A stretch of DNA of 64,000 bases from Bacteroidales bacterium UBA1715 (GTDB lineage Bacteria; Bacteroidota; Bacteroidia; Bacteroidales; UBA1715), in assembly GCA_002317135.1 (NCBI GenBank), contig DCIX01000004.1:1-64000 (forward strand). The letters are read 5' to 3'. Under the pieces are notes generated by a model. It was not told the origin of the DNA. It searched no databases and saw nothing but the letters and a program-made list of their open reading frames with translations. Position 1 is the stretch's first letter, and every line of letters begins with the position of its first letter. Of this stretch, positions 32,890-43,368 are shown piece by piece. Both the position numbers and the translations under genes were made by a program.

Positions 32890-35800
32890 TTACCAATTCT
32901 TAACGATTGTTTTTGCTTGGTTACAAGATTTTATGATGTATGTTCCAGCGTTAAGTTTATTTACAGAAATAACAACTTTATCGGTATCTACAGTCGTATA
33001 AGAAACATTGGTTACTTTTCTTCCCATTGTATCGTATAGTTCAATTGTGCAAGCTGCAATCTCTTTTCCTTCAACTATAAATTCGTTTGAATTTTTCTTT
33101 GTGTATGCTTTGAATGCATTTTTATTCTCTGCAATTCTGTTAATACATTTTATACTAGAATAAGAGTATTCGCCGTTGAAATCGGTTTGTTTTATTCTAT
33201 AGTAGGAAATACCATCTAGTGGTTCGTAATCAACAAATGAATAATTGTGAGAAATACTTGTTGTTCCAGCTCCAGAAATTTTACCGATTTTCGTCCAATG
33301 TACACCATCGTATGAGCGTTCTATTGTAAAGTAATCGTTATTATTTTCCGATGAGGTTCTCCATTCCAATAGAACAGAGTTTGTTTGGTTTGTCGCAATC
33401 CATTTACTTATGACAATTGGCATAAGGATGGCTGGTTCATCTTCTTTTAAAATAAGTGTACTTTTTCCGACCGTTTCAACACCATTCCACCATGTGTTCA
33501 TGGTGTTGCTATTACCGAATCCTTTATTGTCATAGGAAAGGTTTTCGTATGGGAAAATATGACCTCCTGCTATAGAACCTAAATAACCGCCTTCGTCAAT
33601 ATTCGTTATACCTTGGCAACTAACTTCTTTTGCTTGGGTAACGATTTGTTTTTGTATACATTCTCCACCATTGCTATACCAAAAACCTTTGTTTGCACAA
33701 TAAGAATAGGTTTTTGTTGTTGTTCGTAAACAGTTGTCTGCACATTCTCCAGTGTAAGCTTCGTAATATGTAAGTTTTTCAGTCTTTTTTTCATATTGAT
33801 AGCGTCCTCGTTTATCAAGAATAGGTTTCCCGTTGGAGTCTGTTTTTATGACATCAGTTGTTGTTGTTAGTTCAAATGATATTCCGGTTCCTTGCCAAAT
33901 TTCTGCAGGTTCAAATGTTTCATCTTCTTTTTCTATAAATTTACCAGATACTGGATTTGTACAAGCATAAAACGTTTTTACATAGTTTTCTAATTTGCTC
34001 TTGCACCCTGTAACATTTGTACAATATTCTTTTGTCTCGGTAATTTCTTCTCTAACGTTTTTGCCATAGTTGTATTCTGTACCTTTTATTGTTTTCTTTT
34101 CAAAAGAACATTCTGTATCAAATGATATTTTTCTATCGTCCCAGAATAAGTTTAATTCGTATCCTTGCTCCTCAGAGGTATTTTGTGTTTGGTAATAATT
34201 AAGTGGTAAAGATATTGTTGTCTCATTCTTTTTAATAGGTGAGATTCTATATACAACCATACCTTGTAGTCCGTTACCTAATTGTATATTTTCAGGATCA
34301 TAGAAAGGGAAGTGGGTGACTCCAGAATTTTTATGATAACTAACATCTATTTTACCAGTAATACAATTGCCGTTATCATCTTTTCCGTCCCATGCCATGT
34401 AATATGATTTGTCATCGCTAAAAAGACGTCCGGCTGTTTCAGTTCGCCATATTTTGCCGCAACAATAAGTATTTACTAAAACAATATTATTGTCAAAATC
34501 TTTATCAAAGTAATAGGTACCCTTAGACGTTGTGCCCATTTGTTCAAGGTCTGGGGTGTCTTGTGTGGAATTACATCCATCGGTTGTTATATATGAAATA
34601 GTTCCTTCGATGTCATTTATAGAATAGGTTATTTCACTACATCGTAGCGAAAAATTAATGGTCTTAGAATTATTGTAGCAATGAGAAACACTACCAGTGA
34701 TATCACTATCTTCATCACCAATAATACTACCACATTTATAGCCAGAAACAAGGCAACTATTTGAACAACCGTCTATGCTAAAAGCTGCATATGTGCGTCC
34801 TACAATGCCTCCTGCGGAACCGTAATCGTCACATTCATTTGTTTCATCGTAGCAATAATCTGTTGCATCTATAGTTCCGTCATTTCTACAATTTGTAATT
34901 GTGCTTGCGTTTTCTCCATTTATCAGACCAATTATTCCACCAGAAGCAAAGTCGTTTTTAATATAGTTTAAATTGTAGCAGAAATTAATTTTTGAATTTT
35001 CTATTGCTCCTGCTATACCGCCAGTAGCATATGTGTTTGTAGTCTCAATTTTACCATAGTTTGAACATGAATCCAATGTACAATTTATGCCATATCCTAA
35101 TATTCCTCCTACATATTCAACATCCTGATTGGTCTCGGATGTGCGTAAGTTTGTAAAACTAGTACAATGTGAGAATTTTGTATTTTTAGCATAATTACAA
35201 ATTGTTCCAAAAGATTCTTCGTTGATATTACTTTGGGTAATTAGTATGTTGTCTCCTTTTACATGTATGTTTTCAATAGTGGCGTCTTCGCAATATGCAA
35301 ATAATCCTTTTACTCCAATTAATGTAATTGTATCCTGATCACTTGCTGGTACTTTATCTGTCTCTATAGTTGGATTAGGATTGTAATTCCCACCTTGGAA
35401 TGTACCTTTAAAGGGGTTGGTAGCTGTTCCTATAGGTTCCCAGTCATCATCTAGTTCTATTGTACCACTTGGCGCTGTTAAATAGAAATGAACACCCTCA
35501 AACCCATTTTCTCCACCAGGAATATATTTAGTAATAGATTTTTTTTCTTTATTGCTATTAATATAAAAGTCATCCATTATATACTGAAAGTCTCTCCTTT
35601 CTTCTATTGCTTTTTGAAGTTCTATTAAATCTGCTTTTGAATCTAATATTATAGGGTTATTTGCTGTGCCTAATCCTTTACTATATGCTCCATAATTAAC
35701 ATCGTCAGAAGAAATTTCTTCTATTTTTATGGTATCTCCATAATTATACGTTTCATCGCTATTAAGTTTAAATCTTTGGTCAAAAAGTGATAGTTTGTAA

Positions 35801-36984
35801 AGACGAGGACAAGCTGATGTGATTGTGGACGGGGTATACCAATGCGTACCAGCATTTGTAATATGAGGATTGTCTTTCCAAGGGTAGTGATAACCTTTGT
35901 TACTTTTTGAAGCATCCATACGTTCTACAAGGATTTTATCAACGCCTTCTCCGTTTTCTTCTCCATCAATATAGAGTTCCACCGTTGCATCTTCGGTATT
36001 TAATAATTGTACTACAAAAATTAAATCCTCACAAGAAAGTGCATCTCCGGCAAGTGCTAATTGCTCAGGAACGTTAGGAGGATTTGCTGCGCCTCCCCAT
36101 TCATCATCGTTTGGTCTTGTAAGAAAGATTCTATATTCGGGTTTAAAGGTGTTTCGATTTGGATAAGATTGTCTGTTTTCTTCTGCTGTAGGAAATTCAT
36201 CTGTTGCTCCAAAGGAGTTACAGCCAAGAATGAAACGATATGGTTTTGCTCCCGCAAAATAAACTTTTGATGTGTATTTATCGTTTGAACGGGTATAGAA
36301 TGTGGACCAAACTTCATTTTCGAAACCGCTAGGATAGCCTGTAGGTGAAAGTCCCCATTCGTATGCCCAAACACGACCATTAATAGGTTCGTATGTCTGA
36401 TTATTAATGACAGTTATATCAAAATATTCAAAATCAATAATTAAACTATTTGAATTGATTGGTGTACCAATATCAAATTCTATCCAATAATTTCCCGTAT
36501 CGGCAGTAGAAGTTGGTTTATATGATATTGAATTATATCCATTACTATTGATGTTATGTCCGTCTGTTGCTGTTTTAGGTCCGTTAATAGCTTGACTATA
36601 ACTTGTAATATGATTCCCGTCTTTTAAACTGCCTGTCTTTGCAACAGTACCGTCCGGTTTCATTATTCTGTAGTTTAGGGTTGCAATATTTGAAATTTTA
36701 ATGGTTGAATTACTCTGATCTTTGAAAATTTTATCTCCTACGCCAAAATGTATTTCCTCGTTAGTGGCATCTATGATTCGTATATAGATGCGGTCTTGTT
36801 CGCTAGCACTTTCTGAACCATGATATCTACCAAATGAAACAGATTGTGCTTGACCTATTGAGATGTAGCATACTCCTTTCGCTGTTCCATTCTCCTGCGG
36901 TGGCATCAATTGCTTCGTACCATCTGCAAATGCAGAAATTGTAGCGAATAAAAAGACAAATATTGAAAAATAAAAATGTTTCAT
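32890..36984 (-). CDS. Giant T9SS-exported surface protein with GLUG-like repeats
   Basis: A 1364-residue exported protein. A signal peptide (about 1-20, ending ISAFA) precedes an N-terminal beta-rich region (about 25-450), then a stretch of GLUG-like repeats (about 560-790; units like EYVGGILGYGINCTLDSCSNYG and ATGGIAGAIENSKINFCYNL). A cysteine-rich region follows (about 950-1170), then an FN3-like module (KWIATNQTNSVLLEWRTSSENNNDYFTIERSYDG), and a C-terminal T9SS type A sorting domain (last ~75 residues). It is likely secreted and attached at the surface; an adhesin role is a guess. I chose the ATG at 36984 (MKHFYFS), though an ATG two codons earlier is possible. It follows the protease gene in the same direction with a 92-base gap. 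Confidence 0.8.
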   Translation of the reverse strand: MKHFYFSIFVFLFATISAFADGTKQLMPPQENGTAKGVCYISIGQAQSVSFGRYHGSESASEQDRIYIRIIDATNEEIHFGVGDKIFKDQSNSTIKISNIATLNYRIMKPDGTVAKTGSLKDGNHITSYSQAINGPKTATDGHNINSNGYNSISYKPTSTADTGNYWIEFDIGTPINSNSLIIDFEYFDITVINNQTYEPINGRVWAYEWGLSPTGYPSGFENEVWSTFYTRSNDKYTSKVYFAGAKPYRFILGCNSFGATDEFPTAEENRQSYPNRNTFKPEYRIFLTRPNDDEWGGAANPPNVPEQLALAGDALSCEDLIFVVQLLNTEDATVELYIDGEENGEGVDKILVERMDASKSNKGYHYPWKDNPHITNAGTHWYTPSTITSACPRLYKLSLFDQRFKLNSDETYNYGDTIKIEEISSDDVNYGAYSKGLGTANNPIILDSKADLIELQKAIEERRDFQYIMDDFYINSNKEKKSITKYIPGGENGFEGVHFYLTAPSGTIELDDDWEPIGTATNPFKGTFQGGNYNPNPTIETDKVPASDQDTITLIGVKGLFAYCEDATIENIHVKGDNILITQSNINEESFGTICNYAKNTKFSHCTSFTNLRTSETNQDVEYVGGILGYGINCTLDSCSNYGKIETTNTYATGGIAGAIENSKINFCYNLNYIKNDFASGGIIGLINGENASTITNCRNDGTIDATDYCYDETNECDDYGSAGGIVGRTYAAFSIDGCSNSCLVSGYKCGSIIGDEDSDITGSVSHCYNNSKTINFSLRCSEITYSINDIEGTISYITTDGCNSTQDTPDLEQMGTTSKGTYYFDKDFDNNIVLVNTYCCGKIWRTETAGRLFSDDKSYYMAWDGKDDNGNCITGKIDVSYHKNSGVTHFPFYDPENIQLGNGLQGMVVYRISPIKKNETTISLPLNYYQTQNTSEEQGYELNLFWDDRKISFDTECSFEKKTIKGTEYNYGKNVREEITETKEYCTNVTGCKSKLENYVKTFYACTNPVSGKFIEKEDETFEPAEIWQGTGISFELTTTTDVIKTDSNGKPILDKRGRYQYEKKTEKLTYYEAYTGECADNCLRTTTKTYSYCANKGFWYSNGGECIQKQIVTQAKEVSCQGITNIDEGGYLGSIAGGHIFPYENLSYDNKGFGNSNTMNTWWNGVETVGKSTLILKEDEPAILMPIVISKWIATNQTNSVLLEWRTSSENNNDYFTIERSYDGVHWTKIGKISGAGTTSISHNYSFVDYEPLDGISYYRIKQTDFNGEYSYSSIKCINRIAENKNAFKAYTKKNSNEFIVEGKEIAACTIELYDTMGRKVTNVSYTTVDTDKVVISVNKLNAGTYIIKSCNQAKTIVKNW

Positions 36985-37076
36985 ACACATCTCATTTTTT
37001 TGAGTCTATTAAAACTCGTATGCAATATACAAAATGAAAATGCGGGTTTCAAGTCTTTTTTACCGAAATGCAAATG

Positions 37077-39809
37077 CTATTGTATGTGTATGAATTTCCC
37101 TTTGTATTTGTTGGTGGTTGTTTCTACTTGGATTGTATATAAACCTTGTGGAAGAGTTGTGATTGGAATTGTGAATTTCCCTGCTTGTAGTTCACATCTA
37201 TCTTGCTTTACAAGTATGCCATTGATGTTTGTTATTGTGTATTGTATTACATTATGAAACTCATTTTTGAATTGAATATGAACCTCATTTGTACATATAC
37301 TTGGATAAAAGATTGCAGATTCTTTTGCACTAATGTCTAAACTAATTACACTTGTTATTGGATATTGTAGAATGTTTGCAGAATCAGGATTGTAGTGGTA
37401 TGTTGTTCTTGTTGTAATTGGTTGTATACCAATGTTATATTTAAGGTTGTAGTTCGCGTATTTGTTCCAAGAATTACAACTGTAGAAATATCCATCTACT
37501 GCAGATTCTGTATCGTTGTATGTAAAGAGTGATATATTTTTGTCGTATTCGGTTGTGTCAAAACAGATTCCGTATGCAAAAGATTTTCCACAAATAATCA
37601 ACGAATCGAATGGTATTTGATTGAAATTATTTTCTTTGAGAAGGGTATTTTTGATAGTTTTCTTTGTCAGTTCTTGAGTGAAATCTTCATTCCAAAGCAA
37701 CAGAGTTGTTTCGATATTTGGATCTGGAATTTCTGAAACCGCAAGCTTTAATCCTCGTACAATTTCTGTCTTTGGGTTCGTAATAGTGTTTGCAAAACAA
37801 ATACTCGTATTTTCATTGGGACCTGCTAATCTTTTTTCTGAATTGTTATAAAAAAAAGTCGTCGTTTTTTTGATAGCTCCTAATGAATCAATTGCAAACA
37901 ATTCATCGGTAGGGTATGGTATAGTTTTCGCTAAAATCTGTTTGTCAAATGCTGTTTCCGTATATGTTGGAGTTGTTAGTGTATCTGGAATGTCAGTGAC
38001 ATGTACAAGCATGGAAAGATGAGCAGGTAAGCCGAGTATCGCTGTGTTTACCCAACCTTTTTTATGTTTAACATAGCAAGTTCCACCAATATCTACTTTT
38101 GCCATGTAACTATTGAAAATTGTAGATTTATTATTTATTTTATATCCAATCCAACATGGTCCGTCGCATCGAATAGGTGTTTCTAAAGGAATATGTATTT
38201 GATTCCCTTTTTGTTGTGTCGCTTTTTCAAATGGAATTTCTGCAATTACCGTTTCTGGTTCTTCTTGACCTGTCCAAATGTAAAATGTAAGGTCTTCTGT
38301 GTTTGCTGTGTTGTCTATTTCTCCACAAAAAACGATATCGTAGATTGTTTTGTTGGTACTAATTTTTTCCGCAATGATATTCCAGCTAATCGTATTTACC
38401 CCAGACCATAATCCTTCTGCTTTGTCACCAAAACTATATAGCTGTAGTGTGTCTTCGGGAAGAATATTTGTTATCGTGTTTTCATCTATTGAATATGGGT
38501 CGTACCCTTTACAAATTGTTGTGTTTGAGTTTATTGGATCTAACCAAGGTTGTAGTTGTGCTGTTTGAGAACCATAATAGTTCCATGCTTTCGAAATTTT
38601 CGAGAAAAAGTCATTGATAGGATGTTCGCAATCGGCTTCTCCGCCGGATAATGTTCCAATAATATAATGGCTTTTGTCGAATAAAACAGCTCCCGAAGAG
38701 CCGCCTTCTGTTGTGCCTTCGTCCCATTCCGAAATCTTCCAATGGCCATCGGTTACATAGCTTTTTGCTGTTGTTCGGAATGTCTCTGTTGTTGGTTTAT
38801 TGCTGTCAATGGAATATTTTTTTACGTCTCCTTTGGGATGATGTATGCAAGTAACGCCTTTGTCTATTGTTTCGGATAGGTTCCAGCCAGCATAGTATGG
38901 CTCGTACGATTCTGGTGGAACTTGACTTAATTCTAATAGTGAAAAATCTAATTTGCCATCAGGAGAAGTGGCGATGAGTGTAGAGCCTGATATTGTTTTG
39001 GCTTTTGTTGTTGTTTCGCTTTCGCACGATGTTTTTTCGTAATCAAAATAAAATACGCTTCTGAGGGCTTTGGTATTGCTTGCTATGCAATGGTTAGCGG
39101 TTATCAAATAGGGGGTTTTGCTTTTCGATGTGTTTGCTATCAGTGTGCCTGTGCAGAATGTGATTCCTTGTATCACTATTTTACAAACCGCTTTTTTCTC
39201 GGTTTCCCATCCGGAAATACACGAAATATCTTTGTGACAGGCGGCAGCTCCTGCTTTCAACGTGTTTCCTTCTTTTAGTATGTTTGTATAGTCATGAGAG
39301 ACTTGCGTTATCGTCCATGAACTGGTTGCTGCTGTTTCGCTAAACTCTGCATATCGTACCACCACTTTGTCTCCTTTGATAAGGTTCGTGGCATAGATAC
39401 CGTTTGCGTTGGCGACAATGTTGTTTATTGTTTCTGATTCAACACCATCTGCTGATTGAATTGTGAGTGTTGCTCCTTCTGGTATCTGTATATTTTCAAA
39501 AATTAAATTTAATGAATATGCCCCAGCAGATTCTATTGTGAGTGAATAAATTAAAGAATCATTTGTGCGTATTGGTTCTATATCGTCTTTTGATATGTGA
39601 ACGGAAAATGGATATGCGAATTGAAATGCACCATCTACTGTATGTACATTTCTTGCAGAATCGGGTAGTGGGGGCATTTTGAACACCGGATTGCATTGTC
39701 TTATAGCATTCAAAGAACTATGCGCATTCGATTGAGCAAAAGCAATCAGCGACATACCGATAAGATATGTCGCTGCTATAAGTGATAGTATTTTTTTAGT
39801 CCAATTCAA
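37077..39809 (-). CDS. T9SS-exported trypsin-like serine protease
   Basis: A 910-residue exported protein. A signal peptide (about 1-25) and a beta-rich propeptide-like region precede a chymotrypsin-fold protease domain (about 190-410): His240 in LITANHC, Asp288 in GKLDFSLLEL, and Ser372 in GGSSGAVLFD. Cysteines around the active site and the overall order resemble lysyl-endopeptidase (S1 family) proteins of Bacteroidota. A long beta-rich region and a C-terminal T9SS sorting domain (about 835-910, ending KGKFIHIQ) follow. The triad is complete, so activity is expected; the P1 preference is not certain. Its start overlaps the end of the upstream sensor gene by 14 bases, implying co-transcription. 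Confidence 0.85.
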   Translation of the reverse strand: MNWTKKILSLIAATYLIGMSLIAFAQSNAHSSLNAIRQCNPVFKMPPLPDSARNVHTVDGAFQFAYPFSVHISKDDIEPIRTNDSLIYSLTIESAGAYSLNLIFENIQIPEGATLTIQSADGVESETINNIVANANGIYATNLIKGDKVVVRYAEFSETAATSSWTITQVSHDYTNILKEGNTLKAGAAACHKDISCISGWETEKKAVCKIVIQGITFCTGTLIANTSKSKTPYLITANHCIASNTKALRSVFYFDYEKTSCESETTTKAKTISGSTLIATSPDGKLDFSLLELSQVPPESYEPYYAGWNLSETIDKGVTCIHHPKGDVKKYSIDSNKPTTETFRTTAKSYVTDGHWKISEWDEGTTEGGSSGAVLFDKSHYIIGTLSGGEADCEHPINDFFSKISKAWNYYGSQTAQLQPWLDPINSNTTICKGYDPYSIDENTITNILPEDTLQLYSFGDKAEGLWSGVNTISWNIIAEKISTNKTIYDIVFCGEIDNTANTEDLTFYIWTGQEEPETVIAEIPFEKATQQKGNQIHIPLETPIRCDGPCWIGYKINNKSTIFNSYMAKVDIGGTCYVKHKKGWVNTAILGLPAHLSMLVHVTDIPDTLTTPTYTETAFDKQILAKTIPYPTDELFAIDSLGAIKKTTTFFYNNSEKRLAGPNENTSICFANTITNPKTEIVRGLKLAVSEIPDPNIETTLLLWNEDFTQELTKKTIKNTLLKENNFNQIPFDSLIICGKSFAYGICFDTTEYDKNISLFTYNDTESAVDGYFYSCNSWNKYANYNLKYNIGIQPITTRTTYHYNPDSANILQYPITSVISLDISAKESAIFYPSICTNEVHIQFKNEFHNVIQYTITNINGILVKQDRCELQAGKFTIPITTLPQGLYTIQVETTTNKYKGKFIHIQ

Positions 39810-42800
39810 GTCCTAAAACAAGTACATCGTCAATTTGTTTGCGTTCACCTTTCCAGTCTTCGAAAGTTTTATCTAGCAATGCACATTGTTGTTCCATTGG
39901 GAGATTGCTTGATTCAAACAATAATTTCTTGAAATGAACACCAAGGAATTTCTTGTTATTTTCGCCTCCGAACTGATCTTGGAAACCATCTGAAAACATA
40001 AATAATCTGGTTCCGTGTGTGTATGTGAATTCGTGGTTTGTAAATCCTCCCGATGTTTCCGATGTGATAGATCCGCCAACCGATGCCATATCTCCATCAA
40101 TTGTTTCAATTAAATCATCGTGTACGCAGTATGCAACATGGTTTGCTGCAGCAATTTGTACCGTATGTGTTTCTTTGTCTATTAAACAAAGTGTAATGTC
40201 CATTCCGTCTTCTTGTGAATCTGGTGAGGCATTTTCTTTTTGATTTAATGCAGAACGCACGCCTAAATTCAATTTATCCAAAATTTCTGCAGGTGTTCGT
40301 AGTTTTTTATAGGTGATTTGTTGTAGCAGTGTGGCACCAATCATAGACATAAATGCACCAGGAACGCCGTGGCCAGTACAGTCTACTACGGCAACATACA
40401 TTTTGTTTTCTTTTTCAAGGAACCAGTAGAAGTCTCCACTCACGACATCGCGTGGTTTGAATAAAATGAATGCCGATGGAATATAGTCATGTAATACAGA
40501 AATGGATGGTAGGATAGCATCCTGAATTCGTTTAGCATAACTAATACTTGCCTTGATTAATCGGTTTGATTTCGATAGTTCTTCGTTGTTTCGTGCCAAC
40601 ATATCACTTTGCAACTCTAATTTCGACTTTTGTTGTTCTATTTCGTTGGTACGTTCTTTAACCATTCGTTCCAGTTTTGTATTTTCTTCTTTATAGAAGT
40701 GCTCTCTGTATTTGATGTAGATATAAATACCTAAACCTAACAATAAGAACAACAAAGAATAGAACCACGTTGTTTTCCAAAATGGTGGAATTATTGTAAT
40801 CTTTATTTGAGTGATTTCGTCGCTCCAAACACCATCATTGTTTGTCGCTGTTACCTCGAAAATGTATTCGCCACCTGCAAGGTTTGTGTAAGTAGCAGAT
40901 CGTTTACTTGCATCAGTGTAGTTCCAGTCTTCGTCGAAACCAACTAATCTATATTTATATTGTACTTTTGATGGTGCAACATTATTTAAGATAGAAAAGT
41001 CAATAGAAAAATTGTATTTATATGATAATTCTAACTCTTTTGTTGTTGTAATTGATTGTGTTAGAACAATATCACCTTGAATGTCTTCGCCAATTTCAAC
41101 AACTTTGTTGAAAATTTTCAAATCGGTAATGACAACTCTTCCTGTATATGTGTCGTTAATAATGCTATCAGGATAGAAGTAGGATAGACCTTGTGAACCT
41201 CCAAAAAACAAGTAACCATTTGACGACTTGAATGATGCTCTTTCATTAAATGAGTTTCCTTGTAATCCATCTGATTGATTGTAGTTTGTGAACGTTTCTG
41301 CAAATGGAGCAAATTTCGAGATACCATAGCAAGTGCTTATCCACAAATTTCCACGACGGTCTTCTTGTATAGCCAATACCATATCGTTTGTTAAACCGTG
41401 TGATTTTTGTGTATATGATTCAAATGTTTTTTCTCTTCTGTTGAATTTTGATATACCGGCACCGCCAGTTCCAACCCAAAATGTACCATTGCCACTTTCC
41501 ATAAGAGAATAGACAATTTCACTATTTAATGAATTTGGATTACTTCTATCTGGTTCATAGAAATGTACTTCGTCAGTTTCAGGATTGACAGACATAATTC
41601 CACGACCATTTGTTCCTGCCCAAATCATATCTTGGGAATCTTGCATAACGCACCAAATTGCATTACGCATAAAGTTGGCTTTATTTACATCGTATGTTGT
41701 AAACTTACAGTTTTCCCATTCAAACTTACAAAGACCGCCACCGTATGTACCAATCCATAGTCGAAGTTTGTTGTCTAGACACATTGCCGTAACAGCACTA
41801 TTGGGTAATACATTGTTTACATTCTCCTCATAGATATAATGGTCTAGAATACCTCTTTCCAAAGAGAAACGGAACAAACCATTACCATCGGTTCCTAACC
41901 AGAAAAATCCTCGTGGATCTTGCACAATAGAGGTAATCATATTGAAACTTTCCTTATCATCTTTTTTGCTTTGGAAAGATTTTATGACATTAAAATTTTT
42001 GTCGTAGTATAATAATCCAGCACCTCGTGTTCCAATCAAGAAATGACCATCGTGTTCTGGTGAAAAATTGCGTATCTCCAAGATAGACATAACATTATCG
42101 GATGATAATGGAACATTTTTAAAATCTGTACTAGGGTGATTTGTGGCAAATTTCTTTCTATGGGTATTGTATTTATTTAATCCTGCTGTTTCGGAACCAA
42201 CCCATAGAATACCTGATTTGTCTCGTATTATAGAAAGAATGTTGTTCGATGATAACGAATATTCGTGTTGGTTCATTTTTTCAGAACCAAGGAACTGTCT
42301 TGTTGTTAGGTCAAACATGTTTAATCCGCCTCCTCGTGTGCCGACATACATAATGTTTGATAATGTGTCTTCGTAGAATGTCCAAACAATATTGTTGGAA
42401 AGAGTCAATGAATCAGTAGGATTATTCTCGTATACTTTATAGTCGTGTGTTTCTGGGTTTAATACACCAAAACCACCATAATATGTTCCAATCCAAAGAT
42501 TTCCGAATTTATCATTTTGTATGCTCATAATGTCGTGAGCAATAAAATCTATGTGTTGGAAAATACCGGTACGCTTGTCAAATTTGTCAAGACCGCCACC
42601 TTCGTTTACGCCAACCCAAATGTTTCCTAAATGGTCTTTATTAACCACACGAACCTGGTTACTACCTATTGAATTTAGGTTGTTTGGATTGTGTTTATAT
42701 ACAGTAAACTTGTTTGTTTTTCTATCAAAGCAGTTCAAACCGCCACCGTATGTTGCTATCCATAACAAACCTTCGTTGTCTTCAACAATACCATACACAT

Positions 42801-43197
42801 CGTTATTACTCAACGAATTTTCATCGTTTGGTTTGTGTATATATCTGGTAAATGTTTCTGTTATAGGATTATACACATTCAATCCACCTCCTAATGTACC
42901 AACCCAAATTTTACCTTCTGAATCAAGATAAAGACATAGAATACGGTTGCTGGAAATGGAAGTAGTATCGCTTGTCGAAGGTTTAAATATCTTGAAATCG
43001 TAACCATCGTATCTGTTCAAACCATCAAGAGTGGCGAACCATAAAAATCCTGTTGAATCTTGTATAATAGAGTTAATACCTACTTGCGACAATCCATCTT
43101 CCATAGAAACTTGCTCAAAATGCATTTCATTCATTTTTTGAGCAAATCCAGTAAGGGAGAGTATTGAAATTACTATGTAACAAATTATGCGTTTCAT
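39796..43197 (-). CDS. Membrane sensor: two-component propeller repeats + Y_Y_Y domain + SpoIIE/PP2C phosphatase
   Basis: A 1133-residue one-protein sensor. After a signal peptide (about 1-19), many Reg_prop repeats (units like FLWFATLDGLNRYDG, IWVGTLGGGLNVYN) form periplasmic propellers (about 20-680). Then come a Y_Y_Y immunoglobulin-like domain (about 730-795, YKYRLVGFDEDWNYT), one membrane helix (about 803-822), a coiled coil (about 830-880) and a cytoplasmic SpoIIE-type PP2C phosphatase (about 885-1130, with FKPRDVVSGDFYWF, VVDCTGHGVPGAFMSMIG and MFSDGFQDQFG, whose aspartates bind metal). Most propeller sensors end in a histidine kinase or AraC domain; the phosphatase output suggests control of an anti-sigma-factor antagonist or similar partner. 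It overlaps the protease gene by 14 bases. Confidence 0.88.
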   Translation of the reverse strand: MKRIICYIVISILSLTGFAQKMNEMHFEQVSMEDGLSQVGINSIIQDSTGFLWFATLDGLNRYDGYDFKIFKPSTSDTTSISSNRILCLYLDSEGKIWVGTLGGGLNVYNPITETFTRYIHKPNDENSLSNNDVYGIVEDNEGLLWIATYGGGLNCFDRKTNKFTVYKHNPNNLNSIGSNQVRVVNKDHLGNIWVGVNEGGGLDKFDKRTGIFQHIDFIAHDIMSIQNDKFGNLWIGTYYGGFGVLNPETHDYKVYENNPTDSLTLSNNIVWTFYEDTLSNIMYVGTRGGGLNMFDLTTRQFLGSEKMNQHEYSLSSNNILSIIRDKSGILWVGSETAGLNKYNTHRKKFATNHPSTDFKNVPLSSDNVMSILEIRNFSPEHDGHFLIGTRGAGLLYYDKNFNVIKSFQSKKDDKESFNMITSIVQDPRGFFWLGTDGNGLFRFSLERGILDHYIYEENVNNVLPNSAVTAMCLDNKLRLWIGTYGGGLCKFEWENCKFTTYDVNKANFMRNAIWCVMQDSQDMIWAGTNGRGIMSVNPETDEVHFYEPDRSNPNSLNSEIVYSLMESGNGTFWVGTGGAGISKFNRREKTFESYTQKSHGLTNDMVLAIQEDRRGNLWISTCYGISKFAPFAETFTNYNQSDGLQGNSFNERASFKSSNGYLFFGGSQGLSYFYPDSIINDTYTGRVVITDLKIFNKVVEIGEDIQGDIVLTQSITTTKELELSYKYNFSIDFSILNNVAPSKVQYKYRLVGFDEDWNYTDASKRSATYTNLAGGEYIFEVTATNNDGVWSDEITQIKITIIPPFWKTTWFYSLLFLLLGLGIYIYIKYREHFYKEENTKLERMVKERTNEIEQQKSKLELQSDMLARNNEELSKSNRLIKASISYAKRIQDAILPSISVLHDYIPSAFILFKPRDVVSGDFYWFLEKENKMYVAVVDCTGHGVPGAFMSMIGATLLQQITYKKLRTPAEILDKLNLGVRSALNQKENASPDSQEDGMDITLCLIDKETHTVQIAAANHVAYCVHDDLIETIDGDMASVGGSITSETSGGFTNHEFTYTHGTRLFMFSDGFQDQFGGENNKKFLGVHFKKLLFESSNLPMEQQCALLDKTFEDWKGERKQIDDVLVLGLELD

Positions 43198-43318
43198 CTT
43201 CTAAATATTGAGAATGGTAAAAATACTTTTTTATTGTGGTAAAACGAAATAAATGTTGATTTTTTTTGATGAAATGTTTCAAATGGAGAATGTGAGCAAT
43301 GGGGTATATGTGAAAAAA

Positions 43319-43350
43319 GAAAAGGCGTTACACATCGTAACGCCTTTCTT
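43319..43350 (-). terminator. Terminator of pheT
   Basis: A stem of about 10 bp (43319-43330 with 43338-43348) followed on the minus strand by a T-rich run; it starts 19 bases after the pheT stop. Confidence 0.85.
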
Positions 43351-43368
43351 GTACAATTTCGTTTTTGA

